Source: Myxococcus fulvus (lineage in GTDB: Bacteria; Myxococcota; Myxococcia; Myxococcales; Myxococcaceae). From it: 64,000 nucleotides of DNA. Every line of letters begins with the position of its first letter. Positions within the stretch are counted from its first letter, which is position 1. The notes beneath the pieces were generated by a model. That model worked only from the letters and a program-made list of their open reading frames with translations. It had not been told where the DNA came from and made no database searches. Of the stretch, positions 55,989 to 62,801 are shown in pieces. The translations under genes and the position numbers were made by a program. The stretch lies in assembly GCF_900111765.1 (NCBI RefSeq), contig NZ_FOIB01000004.1:186001-250000 (forward strand), written 5' to 3'.

Positions 55989-56795
55989 ATGCCACTTCTC
56001 TTCATTAAGAACCCAAGCGATTTCCATCCCGTTGATTCGCGCACAGGACATATTGGCACCGAAATTTCCAGCCAGTCAGAGTTGATTCGTGCGATAGCAA
56101 GCGCCCTTTGTCTACCCCCTCACTTCGAACACAACTGGGATACAATCTTGGCAGCCTTTGAGGACCTCTCATGGCTTCCCCCTGGGAAAATCACACTCAT
56201 TCACGACGAGATCCCCACCCTCTCAAAAGACGACCTCAGTGCTTACATACATGCACTGGACAAGGCATCGCAAAAATGGCTGATAAGTGGCCCTTTTTCG
56301 CTGGACGCGGTGTTCCCGAAAAAACATAGACACCAAGTCCTCTCCCTCCTTGCCGATGTCAGGCCCAAATCCCCTTGGCGACGACTCAAGGCAGAACTGG
56401 ATAGAGCCAGCAGCCTGCCCTATTCAACTCAAGACGAGTTCATCTCGATGAAGTTCGATGGCTTTTCTTTCGTGATGAACATCGTCGAACAGCGGGACGG
56501 CTCTACGCGGCAAATCGTAAACGCACTCGCCATGGCATTTGCGATGCGGAGCTGGGACCGAGTTCGCTTCACAGAAGCACTCCCCAGCTTGTGCATTCAC
56601 GACATGCACGCACTACGAGAAACAGCAACACGCATCCTAATTACATTGCTCGCGCTCAACAAACAGAGCACCGACGAGAAAATCCCATACAACGACATCC
56701 ACGAATGCATCAAACTCCTTCAACAGGCACTCGCACTGGGCCTTCAGGAGAACACAGAAATCATGGCACGGAAGGTCATTTCCGCGAACCACTGA
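55989..56795 (+). CDS. Barstar-like protein with C-terminal extension, candidate immunity for unit 2 toxin
   Basis: The product has 268 residues. The first ~105 resemble barstar: SELIRAIASALCLPPHFEHN, then WDTILAAFEDLSWLPPGKIT and a Trp/Leu-rich helix. This is the family that inhibits barnase-type RNases and recurs as an immunity fold beside polymorphic toxins. Residues about 110-268 form a second domain (PWRRLKAELDRASSLPYSTQ, GFSFVMNIVEQRDGST, LLALNKQSTDEKIPY) without a recognised family. It is the first gene after the ART-like toxin and is much lower in GC than the rest of the window. If it neutralises that toxin, barstar would be paired with a non-RNase effector, which is unusual. Confidence 0.72.
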   Translation: MPLLFIKNPSDFHPVDSRTGHIGTEISSQSELIRAIASALCLPPHFEHNWDTILAAFEDLSWLPPGKITLIHDEIPTLSKDDLSAYIHALDKASQKWLISGPFSLDAVFPKKHRHQVLSLLADVRPKSPWRRLKAELDRASSLPYSTQDEFISMKFDGFSFVMNIVEQRDGSTRQIVNALAMAFAMRSWDRVRFTEALPSLCIHDMHALRETATRILITLLALNKQSTDEKIPYNDIHECIKLLQQALALGLQENTEIMARKVISANH

Positions 56796-56969
56796 TATCG
56801 TCCGCGCCTCTACCTCAACGTCCGATAGCATCTGAACGTTTAATATATTACAGCTCCAGGTATCTACGCATCGAGGCCCAGATAGAATCGCAGCAGCCTT
56901 CCGTGAACCTCCATCAACTCAAGGCTGGTAGAAGGCAGCGAGCCCTGACAAGACCGAAAGAACCCAAGA

Positions 56970-57132
56970 GCCTACAAGGCCATCATCTGGACCGAGGACC
57001 CCACTCGCCCGGACAGAGAGTTACCGTAATGGTTTCCAGTCCTGATGAGGCACTCATCCTTCTCGAAAGCGAAGACGACAAGAGCAACGTCTACAGTTTC
57101 ATGGCGAAGAGGGCGCGAGGATGTATCGCTAG
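56970..57132 (+). pseudogene. Relic of a small protein gene with two frameshifts
   Basis: Three successive frames together read like one short protein: YKAIIWTEDPTRP (56973-57011), then GQRVTVMVSSPDEALILLE (from 57011, shifted by one base), then FHGEEGARMYR and a stop (TTT at 57097 to TAG at 57130). Each joint needs one inserted base to restore the frame, and no start codon remains upstream. The pattern resembles small proteins of about 55-60 residues that occur near toxin loci. The family match is from memory and unverified. Confidence 0.55.
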
Positions 57133-57166
57133 CAGCAAGAAGGCCCCGCAGCCTCAAGACGACGAG

Positions 57167-57601
57167 ATGGTTCGCGAGACAATTACTACGAGAATGGCGT
57201 GTCGTCAGTGCGGAATACTTCAGCAGTGCGTCCACACGGCGACGGCACGGAGCGCGGGACTTAGCTTCGCCAGCTCGTTCCACTGCCTCGAATGCGGAGA
57301 CGCCTTCGAGAGCGACGACTCCCGCATCCCGGAAGACTTCCGCCATCTCTTCTACGAAAAGCACGAGAGATGGGCGCTGCATCTCGAAGCAACGAGCCCG
57401 CAGAAACTCCACGTCCTGCACTCAATCCGCCACGTCATGGGACTGAGCCTCCAAGACACGGGTGAACTCCTGAAGTCGCTGCCGCGTCAATTGGCGGAGG
57501 GCACACGCGTCGAGATGGAGCTGCTCCGAGAACGGCTTGCCCACAGCGGAGCGCAACTGCTCCTCAAGAGCGACGCCTCAACCCAAGACTCCACTCAGTA
57601 G
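57167..57601 (+). CDS. Zinc-ribbon and L7/L12-like domain protein
   Basis: The product has 144 residues. An N-terminal zinc-binding region has two Cys pairs (MACRQCGIL and FHCLECGDAF, with a Cys-His between). The C-terminal part, QKLHVLHSIRHVMGLSLQDT then GELLKSLPRQLAEGTR, with a helix VEMELLRERLAHSGAQLLLK, follows the pattern of the ribosomal L7/L12 C-terminal domain (VIKAVR-GLxLKEAKxLVE-EGxxxxxAEALKxxLExAGA). Such proteins are small and cytoplasmic; the function in this setting is unknown, but it may be another immunity or regulatory factor in the toxin island. The start is unsure: 57194 is possible, and 57029 would include part of the relic. Confidence 0.68.
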   Translation: MVRETITTRMACRQCGILQQCVHTATARSAGLSFASSFHCLECGDAFESDDSRIPEDFRHLFYEKHERWALHLEATSPQKLHVLHSIRHVMGLSLQDTGELLKSLPRQLAEGTRVEMELLRERLAHSGAQLLLKSDASTQDSTQ

Positions 57602-57627
57602 TCGAGCACTCTCCAACGGATTTCTTC

Positions 57628-57947
57628 ATGGCGCAATTCTTCCCCGGACTCAGTCGATGCATCCTCTGCAAACAGCTCATCGACGACGCCCCGGTGACGT
57701 TCCCCGCCTTCATCCCCAAGGGGCACTCGCTCTGGAAATACCAGGACGCGTCCTTTCACACTCCCTGCTTCGACGGCTGGGAGCATCGCGCGCGCGCTTC
57801 CTGAATATTTACGACGATGCGCTGCGACTTGAGGCCTCGATGCCCAAAGGACTGAGTCTGGAGGAGAACGAGAAGCTGTTCGCCGAGCACTCACGACGCT
57901 GGCGAGAACGAATCCTCCGCGAAGACCTGACACAGCCAACGGAGTGA
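57628..57947 (+). pseudogene. Small Zn-binding-type gene broken at a CG dinucleotide run
   Basis: ATG at 57628 gives SRCILCKQLIDDAPVTFPAF, then FHTPCFDGWEHRARAS and a TGA at 57802. The next frame from the same point continues RARFLNIYDDALRLEASMPK to a stop at 57945-57947. Removing two bases from the run CGCGCGCGCGC (57787-57797) restores one 105-residue protein with Cys-x2-Cys and His-x3-Cys pairs. It is 27 bases after the L7/L12-like gene, in the same direction. A dinucleotide run of this length may slip (phase variation), or it is a true break or sequencing artefact. Confidence 0.65.
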
Positions 57948-57961
57948 GCCCAAGCCCACGG

Positions 57962-59032
57962 TCACGGAGTCGTGGTCGCAGCCCCAGGAACCGGCATCAC
58001 CGTGCCGCCGTACTGCGTCGCCGCCAGCGTCCCGCACGCCGCCCCAATCTCCTTGCCCCCTGAGTACCGCCGCGCCACCGGCGCCTTCAGAATCTGCAAG
58101 TAGTCCCGGAACGCGCTCAGCTCCTCCGCCGACGGCGGCAGGTACTTCCCCGTCGGGTCTGTCACGTCGATGAGGTCCACCTTGATGGGAATCCCCTCGA
58201 ACGCCACCTTCAGCGCCTCCGCGTCCTCGCGCTCCAGGTTGAAGCCGGAGATGGCCACATAGGCAATCATCGCCCGCTCGCGCCGAACCTGGCTGTACTC
58301 GCGGATGGCCTCAATCAGCTCCGGCAACGGGTGCGTCTTCTCAATCGGGAGCACCTTCGCCCGCTTCTCCGACATCGCGCTCGTCACCGAGAACGCCAGC
58401 CGGTACGGATGCCCCTCCCGCGTGTAGCGCCGGATTGCCGGCACATGCCCCGCCGTGGAGAACGTAATCGCCGTGCCCGCAATCGAGAACCCCGCCGGGT
58501 TCGACAGGATGCCCGCCGCCCGCAGCGTCTCCTTGTAGTTCAGCAGCGGCTCGCCCATCCCCATGAACACCACACCCCGCACCGGCCGGTCCGCCTCCGC
58601 CCTCACCTGCAGCACCTGGTCCAATATCTCCCAGGTGAACAGGTTCCGTTTGAAGCCCAACTTCCCCGTCATGCAGAAGTCGCACGCCAGCGCGCAGCCG
58701 ACCTGGCTGGACACGCAGATGACGTACTTCTCATCGAAGATGGGGATGCGGACCGCTTCAATCCGCCCGCCCAGCGGGGAGTCGAAGAGGTACTTCACGA
58801 AGCCGTCGTCCGCCTTGCGGCGCTCCACGATTTGGAGGCTCGGCATCTCGGCGTGGGCTTCCAGGTAGTCCGTCACCCGGCGGGGCACCTGGGGCGAGCG
58901 GGCCACCTCCGTCACGGACTTGCGGCCGTGGGCGAAGACGGCCGCGAACACCTTGCGCACGGCGGTGGGCGACGGGGAGAGCGGCGCGAGCGCCGCCTCC
59001 AGCTCCGGGAGCGAGAGTTGCTTCAGGTTCAC
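57962..59032 (-). CDS. rlmN: 23S rRNA/tRNA adenine-C2 methyltransferase RlmN
   Basis: The product has 356 residues. RlmN is a radical SAM enzyme that methylates C2 of adenine 2503 in 23S rRNA and A37 of some tRNAs. The cluster motif is CALACDFC (Cys113, Cys117, Cys120), followed by TGKLGFKRNL, GVVFMGMGEPLLNY, and FSTAGHVP. The second catalytic Cys is in GGKEIGAACGTLA (Cys333), and the first lies in the usual place. The GTG start at 59032 overlaps the stop codon of the upstream anti-sigma gene (GTGA), so the two are translationally coupled. Earlier in-frame starts add 29 residues with no family match. Confidence 0.95.
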   Translation of the reverse strand: MNLKQLSLPELEAALAPLSPSPTAVRKVFAAVFAHGRKSVTEVARSPQVPRRVTDYLEAHAEMPSLQIVERRKADDGFVKYLFDSPLGGRIEAVRIPIFDEKYVICVSSQVGCALACDFCMTGKLGFKRNLFTWEILDQVLQVRAEADRPVRGVVFMGMGEPLLNYKETLRAAGILSNPAGFSIAGTAITFSTAGHVPAIRRYTREGHPYRLAFSVTSAMSEKRAKVLPIEKTHPLPELIEAIREYSQVRRERAMIAYVAISGFNLEREDAEALKVAFEGIPIKVDLIDVTDPTGKYLPPSAEELSAFRDYLQILKAPVARRYSGGKEIGAACGTLAATQYGGTVMPVPGAATTTP

Positions 59033-59268
59033 GAGGCGGACTTGATTTTGGTGCGAAGGAAGTCCGTCAGCTTGGTGCTGACCTCCTTCGGCATCCTCGC
59101 CGCCAGCGCGCGCTTGCACAGACTGGGCGTGGCCCGGTACGTGCGGAGGAACTCCTCACAGGGGCTGCACCCGGACAGGTGCTCCTGGAGATGGCGCGAA
59201 TCCTCGGGCGACATCTCGCCCTCGAGGTATTCCAGCAGGAGGTTGATGGAGTCTTTACAGGTGTACAT
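59029..59268 (-). CDS. Anti-sigma factor, zinc-finger (ZAS) type
   Basis: The product has 79 residues, starting MYTCKDSINLLLEYLEGEMS. The zinc-binding anti-sigma motif H-x3-C-x2-C is present in HLQEHLSGCSPCEEFLRTYR; this fold binds ECF sigma factors and often releases them under redox or stress. No transmembrane helix follows, so it is a soluble anti-sigma factor. It lies 69 bases downstream of the ECF sigma gene and overlaps rlmN (GTGA). It almost certainly controls the sigma factor next to it. Confidence 0.88.
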   Translation of the reverse strand: MYTCKDSINLLLEYLEGEMSPEDSRHLQEHLSGCSPCEEFLRTYRATPSLCKRALAARMPKEVSTKLTDFLRTKIKSAS

Positions 59269-59337
59269 CCGAACCTCGGCTGGCTGCGGCGCGCCCTCGT
59301 CCTCGCTTCGGAAGATGCGGAGCCCCCCGTTCGCGTT

Positions 59338-59952
59338 TCACGGCCCGGGATTGTCGCGGTTGTAGAAGGCGTCGATGGCTTCCCGGAGCGCGAGACGAGC
59401 CCGGTGCAGGCGGCTCTTGATGGCGGGGATGGAATCCCCCGTCACCTCCGCAATCTGTTCGTAACTGAGGCCGTCCACGTCTTTCAAGAGGAAGACCTCA
59501 CGATACCCCTCGGGCAGGCGGTCCGCCGCTTGCCGGATGGCCTGGCCCAGCTCCGCGTCCAGGGCCTTCTCCTCGGCGTCCCGGCTCCAGTCCGTCTGGG
59601 GGTAGTCCGCCAGCGTACCCCGGGGGGTGAACTCCGGCCCCTGGAGCTCTGCCTCGGCCGCCTGGGCCACCCGCCGGTGGCGCAGGCGCATGAGCGCGTG
59701 GTTGGCCGCGATGCGGTGCACCCAGGACCCGAAGGCCGCATCCCCGCGGAAATCCTTGAGATGTTGGTAGGCCGACAGGAAGGTGTCCTGGGTGATTTCG
59801 GCGGCGTCCGCCTCCGAGCGCGTCATCCGCAGCGCCAGACCGTACACCTTGTCCTGGTGGATGCCCACCAGGGCCTCGAAGGCGGACATGTCCCCGTCCT
59901 GCGCGCGGGCGAGGAGCTGGCGATCATCTTCCGTGGCGACCTCGTCGGACAT
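59338..59952 (-). CDS. ECF-family RNA polymerase sigma factor
   Basis: The product has 204 residues. Region 2 is visible in DDRQLLARAQDGDMSAFEAL and VYGLALRMTRSEADAAEITQ with DTFLSAYQHLKDFRGDAAFG, and region 4 in LPEGYREVFLLKDVDGLSYE with QIAEVTGDSIPAIKSRLHRA. The layout is a standard sigma-70 family group 4 factor of RpoE type. Its gene is followed by the anti-sigma gene and rlmN on the same strand. The ATG at 59952 was chosen because sigma homology begins there; the frame stays open upstream into the DNA glycosylase gene. Target promoters are not evident in the window. Confidence 0.94.
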   Translation of the reverse strand: MSDEVATEDDRQLLARAQDGDMSAFEALVGIHQDKVYGLALRMTRSEADAAEITQDTFLSAYQHLKDFRGDAAFGSWVHRIAANHALMRLRHRRVAQAAEAELQGPEFTPRGTLADYPQTDWSRDAEEKALDAELGQAIRQAADRLPEGYREVFLLKDVDGLSYEQIAEVTGDSIPAIKSRLHRARLALREAIDAFYNRDNPGP

Positions 59953-59987
59953 GGCGGGGCGCACCCAACCAGCCGGAAGCGCCTTCG

Positions 59988-60623
59988 TCAAGCGCGGTTG
60001 CGACGCCTCGTCCCAGGCCGCTTGCTGACATGTTGACTGTCCCGGACCCACAGCCGGAAGGGCTCGTCGGCCCACGCCCCCGCGTACTCCACGCCGATGC
60101 GCGGCCCTCGCTCCACCCGCCCCTCCTCCACCGCCACACCCGGGAGCAGGTGCAGCCCCGGTGAGGCCAGGTCCCCCCGGTTGTGCGCGAGCGTCAGCCC
60201 CATCGCCTTGCACAGCTTGCCGGGCCCGTCCGTGCGCGCGCCTGCGTCCAGCCCCTCCACCGGCTCCACCGCGCGCACCAGCACCGCCGCCCCCACCCCG
60301 GGCGCGTCCGTCACCACGTTGAAGCAGTGGTGCATTCCGTAGATGAGATAGATGTAGGCCTTCCCCGGTGGGCCGAACATGACCTCGGTGCGCGGGGTGA
60401 GCCCCTTGGCGGCGTGGCAGGCCAGGTCGTGCTCGCCGATATAGGCCTCAGTCTCCACGATTCGCCCCACCCGCCGGGCGCCGTCGGACGCCTGCACCAC
60501 GAGCAACGTACCGAGCAGCTCCCGCGCCACGACGAGGGCCGGGCGCGCGTAGAAGGACGAAGGCAACACGCTCACGTCCAGCAGTGTACCGGCCAGGGCC
60601 GTCATGCGCTCTGGAATGGACAT
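59988..60623 (-). CDS. 3-methyladenine DNA glycosylase (AAG/MPG family)
   Basis: The product has 211 residues, typical for this family, which excises alkylated and deaminated purines from DNA. Visible segments are VARELLGTLLV, GRIVETEAYIGEHDLACHAAKGLTPR, GPPGKAYIYLIYGMHHCFNVV with Tyr and His of the active pocket, LVRAVEPVEGLD and GPGKLCKAMGLTLAHNRGDL. Start: ATG at 60623, with a second ATG six codons inside equally possible. It ends 35 bases before the ECF sigma gene on the same strand, so the two may share a transcript, giving a hint that this sigma factor could respond to DNA or envelope stress (inference). Confidence 0.92.
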   Translation of the reverse strand: MSIPERMTALAGTLLDVSVLPSSFYARPALVVARELLGTLLVVQASDGARRVGRIVETEAYIGEHDLACHAAKGLTPRTEVMFGPPGKAYIYLIYGMHHCFNVVTDAPGVGAAVLVRAVEPVEGLDAGARTDGPGKLCKAMGLTLAHNRGDLASPGLHLLPGVAVEEGRVERGPRIGVEYAGAWADEPFRLWVRDSQHVSKRPGTRRRNRA

Positions 60624-60709
60624 CCGTCCACCAGCGGAAAACAGCCCTGCACTTCCTGTCGTCGGACCAGTTCACTCCAGCGCGGGGCTGGTGCAGATTG
60701 CGCCGCACC

Positions 60710-62260
60710 ATGTCCACCCCTGGCCGGCTCTCCGGTCTCCTGCTTCCGCTCTTCTCCCTGCGCTCCCCGACGGATTTCGGCATCGGTGACTTCGGCGCGC
60801 TCGACGGCTTGTTCTCCTGGATGAAGCTCGGGCGTCAGCGCCTGCTGATGCTGTTGCCACTGTTGCCCACCGCGCCGGGTGACTCCAGCCCCTACGCCAC
60901 CCGCTCGGCGTTCGGCCTCAACCCGCTCTTCATCGACCTGCACGCGCTGCCGGAGTTCACCGCCTCGGGCGGCGAGGCCGCGCTCTCCGACGAGCAGCGC
61001 CGCCAGCTCGCCGAGGCCCGGAGCGCCCCGCGCATCCGGTACGACCTGGTCTTCCCCCTGAAGGACGCCGCCCTGGCGCGCGCGTTCGACACCTTCGAGG
61101 CGAAGCACTGGGCCTCCCAGTCCGAGCGAGCCCGCGCCTTCGCCCAATGGCGCGACGCCCAGGCCGGCTGGCTGGAGACCTACGCCCTGTTCACCGCCAT
61201 CAGCGAGCAGGAGAACCGCCGCGCGTGGTGGGAGTGGCCGGAGGGCCTGCGCACCCGCCAGCCGGAGGCGCTCGCCGCCAAGGGCAAGGAGCTGGAGCGC
61301 CGGGTGCGCTACCACGCGTGGCTGCAGTGGGTGGCCGAGGAGCAGTGGAACGCCGCGCGCGCCAAGGCCCGCGCCCAGGACGTGCTCCTGTGCGGCGACG
61401 AGCCGTTCATCATCGGCCAGGACAGCGCGGACTGCTGGGCCAACCCCACCATCCTGCGCCGCGACGCGCGGCTGGGCGTGCCGCCGGATGACTTCTCCGC
61501 CACGGGCCAGGACTGGGGCCTGCCCTACTTCGACTTCGCCGCCATGCAGAAGGACGACTACGCCTGGCTCAAGGCGCGCGCGAAGAAGGCGGCCAGCTAC
61601 TACGACTTGCGCCGCGTGGACCACGCGGTGGGCTACTTCCGTCAGTGGATTCGCGACGAAGAGACGCCCACCGGCCGCTTCATCCCGCCGGACGAGGAGA
61701 GCCACAAGCGGCTGGGCCGCAAGCACTTCGAGCTGCTCTCGGAGGGCGCGGGCATCGTCGCCGAGGACCTGGGCGTGATTCCGCCGTTCGTGCGCCACAT
61801 CCTCGCGGAGCTCAAGCTGCCCGGCTACCGCGTGATGCGCTGGGAGCGCGACGACAACACGTACCGCAACCCCCACCAGTTCCCCGCAATCTCGCTGGTG
61901 ACGACGGGCACCCACGACACCGACACCATGGTGGAGTGGTGGGAGGGCGCCCGCGACGACGAGCGTCAGGCCGCCGCCCGCGCCTGGCCGGAGCTCCACG
62001 GCGTGCCGGTGTCGCGCGAGTTCACCCCGGAGGTGCACCGGGCCCTGCTGGCCGCGGCGCTCAACTCGGGCAGCGATTTGTGCGTGCTGCCCTGGCAGGA
62101 CGTGCTCGGCACCCGGGACCGCATCAACCTGCCGGGCTCCATGAGCGACTCGAACTGGGCCTACCGCATCGCCCAGGACGTGGGCTCGCTGCTCAACGAC
62201 GCCACCACGCGCGAGGCCGCCGAGAAGCTGGCCTGGCTCACCGCCTCCGCTCGCCGCTGA
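60710..62260 (+). CDS. malQ: 4-alpha-glucanotransferase (amylomaltase, GH77)
   Basis: The product has 516 residues. The enzyme transfers maltosyl and longer units between alpha-1,4 glucans in glycogen or maltodextrin metabolism. The catalytic residues are in place: nucleophile Asp304 in RRVDHAVGYFRQW, acid Glu352 in IVAEDLGVIPP and Asp403 in TTGTHDTDTMVEWW. Other signatures are SPYATRSAFGLNPLFIDL, PPDDFSATGQDWGLPYFDF and LPWQDVLGTRDRINLPGS. The length fits the shorter bacterial enzymes, without the large N-terminal starch-binding extension. ATG at 60710 (MSTPGRLSGLLLP) is the start; the frame is open 42 codons further. Glycogen genes are not adjacent. Confidence 0.95.
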   Translation: MSTPGRLSGLLLPLFSLRSPTDFGIGDFGALDGLFSWMKLGRQRLLMLLPLLPTAPGDSSPYATRSAFGLNPLFIDLHALPEFTASGGEAALSDEQRRQLAEARSAPRIRYDLVFPLKDAALARAFDTFEAKHWASQSERARAFAQWRDAQAGWLETYALFTAISEQENRRAWWEWPEGLRTRQPEALAAKGKELERRVRYHAWLQWVAEEQWNAARAKARAQDVLLCGDEPFIIGQDSADCWANPTILRRDARLGVPPDDFSATGQDWGLPYFDFAAMQKDDYAWLKARAKKAASYYDLRRVDHAVGYFRQWIRDEETPTGRFIPPDEESHKRLGRKHFELLSEGAGIVAEDLGVIPPFVRHILAELKLPGYRVMRWERDDNTYRNPHQFPAISLVTTGTHDTDTMVEWWEGARDDERQAAARAWPELHGVPVSREFTPEVHRALLAAALNSGSDLCVLPWQDVLGTRDRINLPGSMSDSNWAYRIAQDVGSLLNDATTREAAEKLAWLTASARR

Positions 62261-62282
62261 AGGACGCCTTCCTAACTGCCGT

Positions 62283-62306
62283 GCCCGGGGTGATTCGCAC
62301 CCGGGC
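62283..62306. terminator. Hairpin between malQ and the converging lipoprotein gene
   Basis: GCCCGGGGTG and CACCCGGGC pair with one extra G in the left arm, around an ATTCG loop. It lies 23 bases after the malQ stop and just before the converging gene's end. No T tract is present, so only a moderate terminator candidate. Confidence 0.45.
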
Positions 62307-62326
62307 GCGGTGGCGCGGCCACTACG

Positions 62327-62635
62327 TCAGTCGATGCACTTCACCTGCCCGGGGAAGCCATCGAAGATGGCGCAGCGGCGGTTGGTGTTCGCGCACTCGA
62401 GCCTGTCGCAGACGTCCTCGGTGACGCAGATGGGCGGGGAGCGGCCGAATTCCAGGAATACCTCGGCGCAGAACTCGTAGATCTGCTCGCAGCCGAAGGA
62501 GCCGCAGTACTCCGCGTCCGCGAGGCTCTCACCTTCTCGAACTCGGACGATCTCGTCCTCATCCACGCCGCAGGCGGAGGTGAGCGCCGACACCACGCAG
62601 AACACCAGGACTCTGATTCGCCGGGACAGGAGCAT
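62327..62635 (-). CDS. Small Cys-rich lipoprotein
   Basis: The product has 102 residues with a lipoprotein signal (RIRVLVFCVVSALTSA-C). The mature part has nine Cys in pairs (YCGSFGCEQIYEFCAEV, CVTEDVCDRLECANTNRRCA), suggesting a small disulphide-stabilised envelope protein. No family could be named. The start at 62635 was chosen for the signal peptide; in-frame starts upstream (up to 63016) run into the converse gene region and lack meaning. It converges with malQ and is divergent from the Omp85 gene. Confidence 0.72.
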   Translation of the reverse strand: MLLSRRIRVLVFCVVSALTSACGVDEDEIVRVREGESLADAEYCGSFGCEQIYEFCAEVFLEFGRSPPICVTEDVCDRLECANTNRRCAIFDGFPGQVKCID

Positions 62636-62801
62636 GGGCCCCAATCTGGCGCACCTTGGCGCGGCTTGCACGTCTCCAGGTGTTTCGAGCAAGGACTTGC
62701 CGACAGAGCCCGGGATGAAGAGACGTTGGAATGCGACAAAGGGAGGAGGTCGTCCTCCACAAGACGCGCTGACCCTCTTGCCTTCCGGGTATGAACAGTC
62801 C

